Assembly: GCF_001618175.1 (NCBI RefSeq) | Contig: NZ_LPXN01000024.1 | Location: forward strand, 1 to 53,419 | DNA: 53,419 nt | Source of the DNA: Oceanibaculum pacificum | Lineage (GTDB): Bacteria > Pseudomonadota > Alphaproteobacteria > Oceanibaculales > Oceanibaculaceae | Reading direction: 5' to 3' | Shown: positions 24,020-32,670 of the stretch, piece after piece | How the letters are laid out: the number at the start of each line of letters is the position of its first letter | How positions within the stretch are numbered: position 1 is the stretch's first letter | Position numbers and translations under genes: made by a program | The notes under the pieces: generated by a model | Told to the model about the DNA's origin: nothing | Databases searched by the model: none | The model's input: the letters and a program-made list of their open reading frames with translations, nothing else

Positions 24020-24757
24020 TTAGAATGAGAAACGGATGCCGGTGACGAAAGAGAGGTTGTCAATATCCTCTCCCTCGTCCCGCGCGAGGTCCGCTGTCTG
24101 GCCGATCTTGCGCTCCCAACTGATGCCGATATACGGAGCGAACTTCCGCTCAATTTCGTAGCGGAGTCGAAGCCCAAGCTCGACATCGTTAATGCCGGAG
24201 CCGATGCCCCGCTCCCGTACGCTTTGGGCTGCAAGGTTGACTTCGGCCGTCGGTTGCAGGATCAGCTTCTGTGTGATCAAGAGATCGTACTCGACCTCGA
24301 AGCGAGCCGAAACCTCGCCTTCGTTGCTGACGAAAGCGGAGGCATCGACTTCGAACCAATAAGGTGCCAGTCCCTGCAAGGCGAAGACACCGAACCCCCG
24401 TTCAGGGCCGGGTTCAAAGTCATAGCGCACACCCGCCTGCGCATCGAAGAAATCGGAAATCCGGCGGCTATAGAGCAGCTGAATTTCTCCCTTTTCCAAC
24501 TGCCCGTCGGTCGGTTTCTCGCCTTCGGTTTTCAGCCAGGCCTTGTGGTCGTCGTTACCGATCCAGCCCTGGGCATCCCAGTTGAGACTATCCTGCCCAT
24601 CATTCGCTCGGTATTCGACCTGGTCGGCCTGAAAGAAGGTGAACAGCTGACCAGGCTCGGCGGATTGGGCCGGGCCGAACAGGAACAGGGCAGGCATGAA
24701 ACCGGCAAGAAACGCGAGCTTCTGCCGAGGGTTGTATCGTCCAAATATTGATTTCAT
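24020..24757 (-). CDS. copB: Outer-membrane copper resistance protein
   Basis: A 245-aa CopB with signal peptide (to about residue 33, GPAQSAEP) and an outer-membrane beta-barrel domain with the family core (LYSRRISDFFDAQAGVRYDF; the C-terminal FVTGIRFSF ends in Phe as barrels do). It lacks the long Met-rich N-terminal region of the Pseudomonas CopB, which seems to reside in CopA here. It lies 9 bp after copA. Confidence 0.92.
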   Translation of the reverse strand: MKSIFGRYNPRQKLAFLAGFMPALFLFGPAQSAEPGQLFTFFQADQVEYRANDGQDSLNWDAQGWIGNDDHKAWLKTEGEKPTDGQLEKGEIQLLYSRRISDFFDAQAGVRYDFEPGPERGFGVFALQGLAPYWFEVDASAFVSNEGEVSARFEVEYDLLITQKLILQPTAEVNLAAQSVRERGIGSGINDVELGLRLRYEIERKFAPYIGISWERKIGQTADLARDEGEDIDNLSFVTGIRFSF

Positions 24758-24766
24758 CGTTCTGCC

Positions 24767-26512
24767 TCACGCGCTTTTCGGCTCGACGATGAAACGTGTC
24801 ATCATCCCAGCTTCCATGTGATAGATCAGGTGGCAATGGAACGGCCAATCGCCCGGCTCGTTCGCCGTCAAGAGCGCAGAGACGGTCTTGCCGGGAGGCA
24901 CCACGACGACGTGCTTGCGCGGCTTCCTGTCGGTCTGGCCGTTCTCCAGTTCGACAAACATGCCGTGCAGGTGCATGGGGTGCGCCATCATCGTCGTGTT
25001 GACGAACTTCAAGCGTACCCGGTCCCCATAGGCCACACGGATCGGCTCGTCCTTCCCGAAGGGACGACCGTTCAGGTTCCACATGTACCGTTCCATGATG
25101 CCTGTCAGCCGCACTTCGATCTCGTGATTCGGCTCACGGCCGTCCGAGTTCGGCGTCGACGCTTTCAGGTCTGCGTAGTCCAGAGCCTTCGACCCCGGCG
25201 GCGTGCTTGCGTCGGCCCAGCCGAAGGGACGGCGTTCTCCGCCCTCGGCCGCCGCTCCGCCATGACCCATGGTGCCGTGGTCCATGCCAGCCATGGGCGC
25301 TCCGCCCATCTTGCTATGGTCCATGCCACCCATGGCGCCACCGGACATGGCACCGCCCGCCATCGAGCCATGGTCCATCCCTGTCATCGAACTGTGGTCC
25401 ATGCCACCGTGTGCCATGCCCATGTCTGCCATGCTGAGAATCGTGCGCGGTCGCTGTTCGGGGATAACAGCCTCCATACCCTCACGCGGCGCTAGCGTAG
25501 CCCGGGCATAGCCCGAACGATCGACCGGCTCTGCGAAGATCGTGAACGCCTTGTCATCCCGTGGAAGCACGATGACGTCGTACGTCTCGCCGACGCCGAA
25601 ACGGAACTCGTCGACACGAACTGGCTGGACATTCTGTCCATCGGCCGAGAACACGGTCATGGGAAGTCCCGGTATGCGGACATCGAAGAAGCTCATGGCC
25701 GATGCGTTGATAAACCTGAGCCGGATTCGCTCACCGGGATTGAACAGGGCGGTCCAGTTGTCTCTCGGTCCACGGCCGTTGATCAGGAAGGTGTATCCGG
25801 TGACGTCCGCGAGGTCGGTCGGGTCCATACGCATGTCGCCCCATTCCATGCGGTCCTTCAGAGCGGTATTGAACCCGTAGCGGTTTGCGTCCCGGAAGAA
25901 GTCGATGAGGGTCCTTTTCCCGTAATTGTAGTACCCGGCATCGGCCTTCAGGTTGGACAGCACGCGTTTTGGGTCTTCTTGGGTATGGTCCGAGAGAACC
26001 ACGACATAGTCGCGGTCTGCGCGCACCGGCTCACGCCCGGAAGGCTCGATGACAATCGCGCCGTACATGCCCTGCTGCTCCTGCATCGCGGAGTGGCTGT
26101 GGTACCAATAGGTGCCGGCTTGACGTAGCTTGAAGCGGTAGGTGTAGGTCTCGCCAGGCTGGATGGCGACATAGCCGTTGAAGCCGGGTGCGCCGTCCAT
26201 GACGCCTTCGATGAGGAGCCCGTGCCAGTGGATGGAAGTGGGCACGGCCAGGCGATTGGTCGCATAAACCACGATCTCTTCACCCTCCCGCCAGCGCATT
26301 GTCGGCGCTGGCACGGAACCGCCCATCAGGATGGCGTTGCTGCTGACGCCATCGACGGCAATGCGGCCAGCTTCTACGTTCAGTGTGTACTCCTTCGTCG
26401 AGGAAGCGAAACTGCGACGCCCCGGATAGACCGCGAGGGTGCCAGCGATTCCCGCAGCGCCGGCGAGTTTGAGCGCGTCCCGCCGGGAGAAGCCAGAGAT
26501 TGGCTTGTTCAT
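24767..26512 (-). CDS. copA: Periplasmic multicopper oxidase
   Basis: A 581-aa CopA-type oxidase that oxidises or sequesters Cu(I) in the periplasm. A Tat signal (SRRDALKLAGAAG) is followed by three cupredoxin domains. Copper motifs are all present: SIHWHG, YWYHSHS, HPMHLHG near 505 and HCHLIYHMEAGM near 560. A Met/His/Gly-rich tract with repeated MDHS/MDHG units lies around 360-415 and probably binds extra copper. The gene is central in the operon, 16 bp after the cupredoxin gene and 9 bp before copB. Confidence 0.95.
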   Translation of the reverse strand: MNKPISGFSRRDALKLAGAAGIAGTLAVYPGRRSFASSTKEYTLNVEAGRIAVDGVSSNAILMGGSVPAPTMRWREGEEIVVYATNRLAVPTSIHWHGLLIEGVMDGAPGFNGYVAIQPGETYTYRFKLRQAGTYWYHSHSAMQEQQGMYGAIVIEPSGREPVRADRDYVVVLSDHTQEDPKRVLSNLKADAGYYNYGKRTLIDFFRDANRYGFNTALKDRMEWGDMRMDPTDLADVTGYTFLINGRGPRDNWTALFNPGERIRLRFINASAMSFFDVRIPGLPMTVFSADGQNVQPVRVDEFRFGVGETYDVIVLPRDDKAFTIFAEPVDRSGYARATLAPREGMEAVIPEQRPRTILSMADMGMAHGGMDHSSMTGMDHGSMAGGAMSGGAMGGMDHSKMGGAPMAGMDHGTMGHGGAAAEGGERRPFGWADASTPPGSKALDYADLKASTPNSDGREPNHEIEVRLTGIMERYMWNLNGRPFGKDEPIRVAYGDRVRLKFVNTTMMAHPMHLHGMFVELENGQTDRKPRKHVVVVPPGKTVSALLTANEPGDWPFHCHLIYHMEAGMMTRFIVEPKSA

Positions 26513-26528
26513 TGCCTGCTCCTCCCCT

Positions 26529-27083
26529 TCACTTCGTGAACTTGATTAGGCCAGCCATCCCGGATTCGTAGTGTCCAGGGATGTTGCAGGCGAATTCGAG
26601 TTCGGCCGGCTTGGTGAACTTCCAGACCAATTCCGCCGTCTTGCCGGGCTCGACAAGGACGCTGTTGGGATCGTCATGCTTCATATCGCCCATGTTCATG
26701 CCGCCCATCTTTGAATGATCCATCTTCGCCATGTCATGGTTCATACCGGTCGGCGTCAGCATGCCGTGTTCCATCATCATCGCCATTTCTTCCTGATGCT
26801 TGGCGTGCATGGCGGCGGTACCGATGTTGAACTCGTGAAGCAGTTCACCCTTGTTCACGAGTACGAAGCGGACAATCTCGCCCGACTTCACGGTCAGACT
26901 TTCGGGTTCATACAGATTGTCGCGCATGGTGATCGTCACAGTGCGGGTCGCCTGCGAGGCTTTGGCTGGCTCGCCGAACGGCAAGCCATGACCAGGAGAG
27001 GCGAACGCGACACCGGCAGCGGCGGTCATCGTGAAGCCGGCGAGGAGAGAAACGCGGAACAAGTTCGGGAATGTTTTCGACAT
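26529..27083 (-). CDS. CopI-like cupredoxin
   Basis: A 184-aa periplasmic cupredoxin with a signal peptide (to about residue 29, AAAGVAFASP). The blue-copper ligands are His in GELLHEFNIG and Cys-His-Met in FACNIPGHYESGM. Between them is a Met/His-rich insert (HQEEMAMMMEHG; MAKMDHSKMGGMNMG) typical of copper-tolerance cupredoxins such as CopI. The open frame extends to 27206, but the ATG at 27083 follows AGGA and begins directly before the signal peptide. Confidence 0.88.
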   Translation of the reverse strand: MSKTFPNLFRVSLLAGFTMTAAAGVAFASPGHGLPFGEPAKASQATRTVTITMRDNLYEPESLTVKSGEIVRFVLVNKGELLHEFNIGTAAMHAKHQEEMAMMMEHGMLTPTGMNHDMAKMDHSKMGGMNMGDMKHDDPNSVLVEPGKTAELVWKFTKPAELEFACNIPGHYESGMAGLIKFTK

Positions 27084-27314
27084 TTTTCGAGTCCTATTTG
27101 TCACATCGAGAGAAGCGAGGCTGCTTGAGGACACAGACCTCCTTGACCGGGAGCTATTCACCGGCGAACGCGACAAGCGGATCGGAAGGGAAACAGAACG
27201 CGCCATAGCGCACTTCCGAACCTGCTACGCTCGAACGAGCACAATTCGTAGGTCAGCAGGAACGTGAAGTTCTTGTTGTCCGACTCCCGCCCAACCAGGG
27301 CAGCCGCGCGGAGA

Positions 27315-27731
27315 TCAGGCGCGTGCGCGGGGCGGACGGAAAAGACCGTCCGGGGCATCCAAGCCCGCGAACCGGTCTACATGAGCACTGAGCCGTATCA
27401 TTGAAAAGCTAACGATCACGAACTCCGAGAAAACGGCGACCGGAATCGTGGGGGAGCAAGTAACAACACAGCAGCTCCCTATGGCGCCATGCCTCGTGGG
27501 CTCATCTTGATCCTTTTGAGCGGCGTTTTCAGCGCAATCCGGCGCTTGGGAGAGGTCTGCATGATGGGACAGCCCTTCCTGAAGGCACGCGCGTTCGACA
27601 GGATGTTGATGGGAACTGGACATCGGCATGGCATGTGCGAAACCGAAACTTGCCATGAGAAAAGCTGCTGCAAGCACCAAGCCGATGAGGCGGCGGAGGT
27701 TTTTGCTCAACAGATGGCCAGCGATTTCCAT
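27315..27731 (-). CDS. Small exported His/Cys protein at the head of the copper operon
   Basis: A 138-aa DUF2946-like protein with a hydrophobic leader (LIGLVLAAAFLMASFGFAHA) followed by histidine- and cysteine-rich segments (SSSHQHPVERACLQEG, SCCVVTCS). Such proteins are common upstream of copA in proteobacteria and are thought to bind copper. It is first in the operon, 231 bp before the cupredoxin gene; that gap has no further gene I can support. Confidence 0.65.
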   Translation of the reverse strand: MEIAGHLLSKNLRRLIGLVLAAAFLMASFGFAHAMPMSSSHQHPVERACLQEGLSHHADLSQAPDCAENAAQKDQDEPTRHGAIGSCCVVTCSPTIPVAVFSEFVIVSFSMIRLSAHVDRFAGLDAPDGLFRPPRARA

Positions 27732-27737
27732 ACATCC

Positions 27738-27765
27738 AATATAGCCTTGGCGCCCAAAAATTCAA
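27738..27765 (-). promoter_or_regulatory. Promoter of the copper operon
   Basis: On the minus strand TTGAAT (27765-27760), a 16-bp spacer containing TTGGGCGCCAA, and TATATT (27743-27738). The start codon at 27731 is about where transcription should begin, so the mRNA may be leaderless or the real start may be further in. No copper regulator gene (CueR, CopRS) is adjacent, so control would come from the host. Confidence 0.55.
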
Positions 27766-27848
27766 TAGCCTGCGCTGCGGTGGCGAAAATGGAATGCAGG
27801 GACATTGACGTCATTAGCGTGGCTGACAAATACACTGCGGATTGAAGA

Positions 27849-29546
27849 TCACTCATCGAACAGATCGAGGTCGAGCCCAAACGCCCGGCCTCGTTCGCGT
27901 TTGCGCTCCCGCTCAAGTCGCCGCTCCTTCGCCAGCCGCCAGGCGCGATGAAGCTGCTCGCGCCGTTCGTCTGACAGGCGGCTCCTCTCAATCGCGCGCT
28001 CAGTGACGCGCGCCAGGGCGCGCGCACGCGCCTTCATCTTCTCCAGAACAACCTCCCGCAGCACCTGCGGCGTGCCGGCGATCTGCTGGAGCATCTCATA
28101 GTCCCGGACGGCCAGCTTCACCCGCTGGCGCGCGCGCTCGATCTCGGCGCGGGTATGCTCAAGCCGGTTCTGGGCATCCCGCCACCGGCGCCGGCGTTCG
28201 ACGATGTAGCGGTAGTACCGCTTGGCTTCCTGCCGCTCGGCCGTGCGGGTGTCGCCGAGCCGAATGCCGCGCACCGCCCCGAGGATGAAGGGGTCCTTCT
28301 CGATCATCCGCTCGGCGTCGCGGATGCCGAACTTCTGCTCCAGCTCGTCCCAGAGCGCGCGGGCCTTGGCGGCGTCCCGGTAAACCTTCCCAAGGATGTC
28401 GTTGAGACTTTGGCTGCGCTTGCCAAGCCATGCCTCGTCGCGGTGAACCTGCTTCTCGGAGAACGATTGCTGGCGCTCGGCGTAGCGCACCTTGCCGGCG
28501 GCCGTCCGATAGGACGCCTCGATCTGGCTCCAGTAGCGGAAATCCATGTCCGCCTCGTCGAGACGCCGAACCGCATTCTCGGCCGGGTCGCGGTCCGGCT
28601 CCTCGTCGAACATTCCCTGCACCGTGCGACGATCGGCCGGCGCCATGCCGGCAGTGTCGGGCACGGCGGCATCGCGGTTCCGGTCCCGCTGCGCGACCCG
28701 CGCGGCCTGACGGGCCATGTGGTCGTCGAAGCTCTCTCCGAAGCGCTGTTCCAGGACAAGGAAGCGGACGCCCTTGCCCATCTCGGAGAGCTTGGCGAAG
28801 CGCTCGCCGTCGGTGAGGATCAGTCCCTGTCCCTTGCGCTCCAGCGTGATGCCCTTGGCCGCCAGCCGCCCGGCCAAATCATCCCAGTCCCGCGCGCGGA
28901 TGAAGTCGTCTTTCAGGCGGCGGCGCAGGTCGGCGACGGCGTCCTTGCCGAAGGGAAGCTGCGCCTCGCGCTCCTCCCGCCGCGCCCGCCAGTATTCGGC
29001 ATCGGAGACGCTGGGACCGAAATCCTCCACTACCTCCCGGTCGAGCTGGCGCTCATGGTCCCGGTTGCGCAGGACGTTCAGCCCGAGTTCCAAGGCCAGC
29101 TCCTGCACGATGCCGGTCAGCTTCCGCCCGTCCTGGTGCCGGTTGAAGGCGACGTGCTGGGTCGGGTGGATGCGGTTGACCAGGAAATGCAGGTGGGGAT
29201 GGTCAGTGTCCTTGTGGGAATAGACCAGGAGCTGGTGCTCGGTCAGGCCCATCCGCTCGATCACCTCCCGCGCGACCCGCCGCTTCACCTCCGGCGTCAC
29301 CTTCCCGGCGGCCGCGTCGTTCGGGTCGAAGGTGATGATGAAGTGGTAGGCCGGCCGCTTGCATCGTGCCGACTTCTGGGCGGTGGCGTCCATGACGGCC
29401 GCCGCCGCGCGCGGGTCGTCGGTATGGAGGTTGCGCCGCTCGACGAACTCGACCCGGTCGGGCGACAGGCCCTTCACGCGGCCGGCAAGATAGAGAGCGG
29501 AGGCCCGGAAGCTCTCCGGCTGGCGCTGGGGAACCTTAAAGCGCAT
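27849..29546 (-). CDS. MOB-P type relaxase
   Basis: A 565-aa relaxase that nicks oriT and pilots the transferred strand. The N-terminal domain has a tyrosine at 19 (SALYLAGRVKG) as likely nucleophile and the 3-His metal motif in SHKDTDHPHLHFLVNRIHP (about 110-127), the VirD2/TraI(RP4)-like arrangement. The C-terminal half is charged and coiled-coil, with arginine-rich helices. It overlaps mobC by 11 bp. The two ATPases of the TraG family in the island are possible coupling partners. Confidence 0.93.
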   Translation of the reverse strand: MRFKVPQRQPESFRASALYLAGRVKGLSPDRVEFVERRNLHTDDPRAAAAVMDATAQKSARCKRPAYHFIITFDPNDAAAGKVTPEVKRRVAREVIERMGLTEHQLLVYSHKDTDHPHLHFLVNRIHPTQHVAFNRHQDGRKLTGIVQELALELGLNVLRNRDHERQLDREVVEDFGPSVSDAEYWRARREEREAQLPFGKDAVADLRRRLKDDFIRARDWDDLAGRLAAKGITLERKGQGLILTDGERFAKLSEMGKGVRFLVLEQRFGESFDDHMARQAARVAQRDRNRDAAVPDTAGMAPADRRTVQGMFDEEPDRDPAENAVRRLDEADMDFRYWSQIEASYRTAAGKVRYAERQQSFSEKQVHRDEAWLGKRSQSLNDILGKVYRDAAKARALWDELEQKFGIRDAERMIEKDPFILGAVRGIRLGDTRTAERQEAKRYYRYIVERRRRWRDAQNRLEHTRAEIERARQRVKLAVRDYEMLQQIAGTPQVLREVVLEKMKARARALARVTERAIERSRLSDERREQLHRAWRLAKERRLERERKRERGRAFGLDLDLFDE

Positions 29547-30087
29547 CCCGACCGCTCCCGGGATCTGGCTCCTTGCCCCTGCCGCCGGCCGGCCGCTTCA
29601 CCGCCTTGTGGATGGGTTCCAGCACGCGGCCGAGAATGGAGAGGGTCTCCTCGACCTCGCCGGGGTCTGGGTCTTTCCCCACATTGGCGCGCCGGGCCAT
29701 GGCATTGATCATGTGACCCACGCCGTTGATCGCCTCCAGGTGCTCCTCGATGAGCAGCGCCAGGTCATGCCGGTCCGTCACCCGCTCCACCAGGTCACCG
29801 CCGACATAGCGCGCCCACTTGGCGAAGTTGGCATCGCCGGTCACGTCCTCAAGCTGGGAGAGGTTCGTGGCGATGGAGGACAGCTCGTAGAGGAGCGCCG
29901 ACATCATCCGGTCCTTGACCGGTTTCGGTTTCGGCCGCCGTCCGGTCAGGGTGGCGCGGGCATACTCGGCGAGCGTCACGCCAGCCTCGGCGGCGCGACG
30001 CCGGAGGTCATACATCTCGGTCGGAGCGAGCCGGAGGTTGAGCGTCTCGGAGCGCCTGCGCTGGGGGTCGAGGGTTGGCCGTGCCAT
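29536..30087 (-). CDS. mobC: Relaxosome accessory protein, MobC family
   Basis: A 183-aa protein with an N-terminal RHH (RSETLNLRLAPTEMYDLRRR, then AEAGVTLAEYARATL) and the MobC-type helical domain (LSSIATNLSQLEDVTGDANF). It binds oriT and helps the relaxase open the strands. The ATG at 30087 is the only sensible start. The downstream relaxase gene overlaps it. The candidate oriT lies 110-220 bp upstream. Confidence 0.85.
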   Translation of the reverse strand: MARPTLDPQRRRSETLNLRLAPTEMYDLRRRAAEAGVTLAEYARATLTGRRPKPKPVKDRMMSALLYELSSIATNLSQLEDVTGDANFAKWARYVGGDLVERVTDRHDLALLIEEHLEAINGVGHMINAMARRANVGKDPDPGEVEETLSILGRVLEPIHKAVKRPAGGRGKEPDPGSGRDAL

Positions 30088-30196
30088 CGCTCAGATACCC
30101 CCCGTCTCAGTGGCGTTCCCTTGGGCCTCGCAGAGCAAGATGGCTGCTGCTTGAGACCCCTTCAGTGGGTCGAATGCGCGCCCTGTTGGGTGGAAG

Positions 30197-30304
30197 AAAC
30201 TCCCGTCGGGCCGGCCGGCGAAGCCGCGGCCGGCGTCGGGGCGGCAGCCTCGACGCGGGAGTTTTTGTAACACAACATCCATCTTGCCTCCACCCTGTAA
30301 CACG
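30197..30304 (+). other. oriT: Candidate origin of transfer (oriT)
   Basis: A long inverted repeat (AAACTCCCG at 30197-30205 with CGGGAGTTT at 30256-30264) encloses a GC-rich, itself palindromic stretch. It is followed by the direct repeat TGTAACAC (30266-30273, 30296-30303). Between these, CATCTTG|CC (candidate nick 30286/30287) resembles the YATCCTG|Y nick sites of P-type relaxases. The IR lies on the 5' side of the nick, and mobC-relaxase lies to the left, as expected. The remainder of 30305-30543 shows only an imperfect palindrome around GTAC at 30355-30368. Confidence 0.5.
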
Positions 30305-30543
30305 CAAACCCTCCCCCGCTTATGGGGTCGGACCACAGGATGGCAGCGATTCAGACTGACAGTACAGTCACTTAATGCCAGAAATGGACAACGCCATACT
30401 AGCCAAAACCGCCCCCTGCCACAAGCCACAACACCCGCCAATGGCCATCAACGACAACCGCTGCCGGAACCGGCACAGCGCCAGCGGGCGGGCCAACGCC
30501 GTCTATGCCCGCCCGTAACCTGCCGCAGGATAGACTCGCGAGA

Positions 30544-30569
30544 AGCCCCGCAGGACAACCTGCGGGGCT
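30544..30569 (-). terminator. Terminator after the 64-aa gene
   Basis: AGCCCCGCAGG at 30544-30554 pairs with CCTGCGGGGCT at 30559-30569 around a 4-nt loop; on the minus strand a TTCT tail follows. It lies 24 bp past the stop codon. Confidence 0.65.
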
Positions 30570-30592
30570 GGCGCGACGGAGCGCGACGGCTG

Positions 30593-30787
30593 TCAGTAGC
30601 CGGACACTGCCAGCATGTCCGCTGCGCACTCCGGATGGACGTTGATCGAGTGCCAGAAGCGGAGCACACCGGTTGCGTCTTTGTTGGGGGCGCGGTCGTA
30701 GCCGTCGGTGAAATCGCTCAGTACGAAAGCTATGTATTCTGCGGGTGTGATGCTCTGGCAGATGTCGATTGCGTGTGGCTTGCTCAT
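30593..30787 (-). CDS. 64-aa leading-region protein
   Basis: A small unrecognised protein (MSKPHAIDICQSITPAEYIA, FVLSDFTDGYD, VLRFWHSINVHPECAADM). GAGGAGACC precedes the ATG. It is flanked by its own terminator and by leader repeat A, so it is a stand-alone transcription unit. It is acidic and cytosolic. No function assigned. Confidence 0.7.
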   Translation of the reverse strand: MSKPHAIDICQSITPAEYIAFVLSDFTDGYDRAPNKDATGVLRFWHSINVHPECAADMLAVSGY

Positions 30788-30892
30788 GGTCGGTCTCCTC
30801 TTGGGGTTTCTTGGGCCGCACCGCGCGGCCTTCGTGGCCAAGATCAGGCAGCGGCGCAGGAGCGTGCCGCACCCGGAGGGCCGCAGCGCAGC

Positions 30893-30960
30893 GGAGGACG
30901 GGCGAGGGCCGACTTTGTTGGAACGCAGTGACAAGAAAGTCGGGCCGACCCATTGCGGCG
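30893..30960 (-). repeat. Leader repeat, copy A
   Basis: Nearly identical to 31681-31746 (copy B), about 62 of 66 positions. It contains an 11-bp stem with one mismatch (GGCCCGACTTT / AAAGTCGGCCC on the minus strand) around the conserved TTGTCACTGCGTTCCAACA loop. It is about 105 bp upstream of the 64-aa gene. Nearer the gene, GGCCGC-ACCGC-GCGGCC forms a second hairpin (30814-30830, approximate). The gap 30788-31311 holds no gene I can support; 31222-31248 is another CCCCGC-type hairpin. Confidence 0.75.
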
Positions 30961-31311
30961 CGCGACGCCGATGCCAGATTGGCCCCCTATCGAAGGCCCG
31001 TGCCGGTGTGGCTGCTGTTTCCCCAAGAAGAGGCCGGACAGGGGCCGCCGACACCGATCGGCCAGGGCTGATCCTTCTGGCAGTATAGCGGCGCGTCCGC
31101 ATTTCGCCGAGGTCTCGACTGGCGCCCCGGATACGCTGTCGGCTCCGTTCTGGTACCGTCAGTGTCCGGACGGATACCGCTGCCCCTGCCTGCGGGCGAA
31201 GACTGCCGCCGCACTACCTCCAGCCCCGCAGGTTTTCCGGCGGGGCTTCGCGTTTCCGCCCGCCGGGCGCTGCCGCCCCTTCCGCGTCATTGACCGTGCT
31301 CTGGGACGACG

Positions 31312-31337
31312 AACCCCGCCGGTTCGCCGGCGGGGCT
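31312..31337 (-). terminator. Terminator after the 72-aa gene
   Basis: CCCCGCCGG (31314-31322) pairs with CCGGCGGGG (31327-31335) around a 4-nt loop, 20 bp past the stop codon; weak T-tail. Confidence 0.6.
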
Positions 31338-31357
31338 GAAGTGCGGTCGCGTCCGGC

Positions 31358-31576
31358 TCAGGCGGCCAACGGCCGGCCTGCGCGGCGCTGACCTTCGATC
31401 AGGGCGATCACGCAACCGATCGGGCTCATGCCTCGGTCGTAAGCGTGGACGATGTCGGCGTAGTCGCCTTCGTCGATGTCGTCGCCGGTCTCGATCAGAT
31501 AATTGTCCTCGACCTCGATGACGTATTCGTCCCAGGTCAGGTCCAAGAGGTTGTCGGTGGTGTTCAGTCGGTTCAT
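31358..31576 (-). CDS. 72-aa acidic leading-region protein
   Basis: A small acidic protein (LTWDEYVIEVEDNYLIETGD, DIDEGDYADIVHAYDRGM) with a more hydrophobic basic end (GCVIALIEGQRRAGRP). High density of Asp/Glu recalls DNA-mimic antirestriction proteins, but there is no family match and this is only an idea. GGAAGGAG precedes the ATG; its own terminator and leader repeat B flank it. Confidence 0.7.
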   Translation of the reverse strand: MNRLNTTDNLLDLTWDEYVIEVEDNYLIETGDDIDEGDYADIVHAYDRGMSPIGCVIALIEGQRRAGRPLAA

Positions 31577-31680
31577 GGTCTTTGCTCCTTCCGTTGTCCT
31601 GGCCGCGACCGCAGCCTTCCATGGGCGACGAAAGGCGGCGGCATAGGCGACCAGCCGCACCCGTAGGGACGGAACGAAGT

Positions 31681-31746
31681 GGAGGACGGTGAGGGCCGAC
31701 TTTGTTGGAACGCAGTGACAAGAAAGTCGGCCCGACCCGTTGCGGC
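31681..31746 (-). repeat. Leader repeat, copy B
   Basis: The closest partner of copy A. On the minus strand GGGCCGACTTT and AAAGTCGGCCC pair perfectly over 11 bp around a 19-nt loop. The ATG of the 72-aa gene is 105 bp further on, the same distance as in copy A. Apart from this leader and the terminator at 32024-32047, 31577-32065 shows no supported gene. Confidence 0.8.
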
Positions 31747-32023
31747 GGTCGCCGCCGACGCCACGTTCGCCCAGTTCAGGAAGGCCCGCCGGTCACGGCC
31801 AGAGGAAGGAGGAAAGCCCCGGCTGAACATGCCGGCAGCCTCTCATCTGGACTTGCCGGACAGGGCATCGAGGTTAGTTCTCTGAGCAAGCCGCGACCAT
31901 TCGGCGGAGCCGAACTACGCCGTCTTCAGGAACCGAGGCTTGAGGCAGAGCGGCTTGTCCGACTGCTCGATGTCCGTCGCGCCAGGTGGCACACCTGCCT
32001 GAGCCGGACGCGATTGCACTGCA

Positions 32024-32047
32024 GAGCCGCCCGTTGCCGGGCGGCTC
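32024..32047 (-). terminator. Terminator after the 121-aa gene
   Basis: A perfect 10-bp stem (32024-32033 with 32038-32047, GAGCCGCCCG) and TTGC loop, 18 bp past the stop codon. Confidence 0.65.
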
Positions 32048-32065
32048 GCCGTTGGCCGACGCGGC

Positions 32066-32431
32066 TCACCACCAGGCTGTGTAGAACACCGTCTTCCCTT
32101 CAACGATGGCCGCGCGCGCGGCTACGATGAAGGCGAGGTCGCCTTCGACCTCCGACCCGTCGCTCTCGCCGAAGAAGAAGCCCTCGGTGAATGGCAGCGC
32201 CTTGGCGCGGATGTCGGCTTCCAGCCGATCCAGATCCTCCACCGTCAACGCGACATTGGCGCAGTTGAAGTCGATGTCGTGGCCGCCCTTGGCGTAATAG
32301 AGCTTCTCCATCCAACCGTGCAGGTTGGGATGCTTGCGCCAGTAGGCGATCTCCGCCGCCGTTTTCGGGATGAAGTCCACTTCCGCGTCGAAGGTGTCGG
32401 CGGTGGCGTAGGCGTACATATCCAATCCCAT
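32066..32431 (-). CDS. Conserved plasmid protein starting MGLDMYAY
   Basis: A 121-aa protein of a family seen in plasmid accessory regions, recognisable by its start MGLDMYAYAT and by EIAYWRKHPNLHGWME. Some relatives are labelled phosphoglycerate kinase in databases, which I consider an error because no kinase motif is visible. Function unknown. Its ribosome binding site (AAAGGG) is paired in a hairpin (32440-32485), and a terminator follows. Confidence 0.8.
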   Translation of the reverse strand: MGLDMYAYATADTFDAEVDFIPKTAAEIAYWRKHPNLHGWMEKLYYAKGGHDIDFNCANVALTVEDLDRLEADIRAKALPFTEGFFFGESDGSEVEGDLAFIVAARAAIVEGKTVFYTAWW

Positions 32432-32439
32432 AAAGAATA

Positions 32440-32485
32440 CCCTTTCGTTCGTTGATGTCCGTCCCGAAGGACGCGACCGAAAGGG
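32440..32485 (-). promoter_or_regulatory. Structured mRNA leader hiding a ribosome binding site
   Basis: CCCTTTCG (32485-32478) and CGAAAGGG (32447-32440) form an 8-bp stem that includes the AAAGGG Shine-Dalgarno sequence eight bases before the ATG at 32431. In the 30-nt loop CGTCC-TTCG-GGACG makes a second hairpin with a UUCG tetraloop. The arrangement suggests translational control, for example by an RNA or protein ligand or by temperature. Confidence 0.55.
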
Positions 32486-32670
32486 CGGGCGGCATGAGCC
32501 GCCGCCGTCCTGACCAACACGGGAGGGGCACCGCCCCGCCGGCGCGGGCTGGTCATGGACGGCTAGGCGCCGTCCGCCACGAACGCGCACCATCCGAGGG
32601 AGGCAGCAACGGACGATGGGTCGGGATGGAGAGGACGCTCGCCACCGCGTGCAGCGAGCGGCATGACGAA

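Noticed and set aside
28155..29708. Long open frame of 517 codons on the plus strand opposite the relaxase
   Set aside because: Antisense to a clear relaxase/mobC pair in GC-rich DNA; composition is unlike a protein and no domain is seen.
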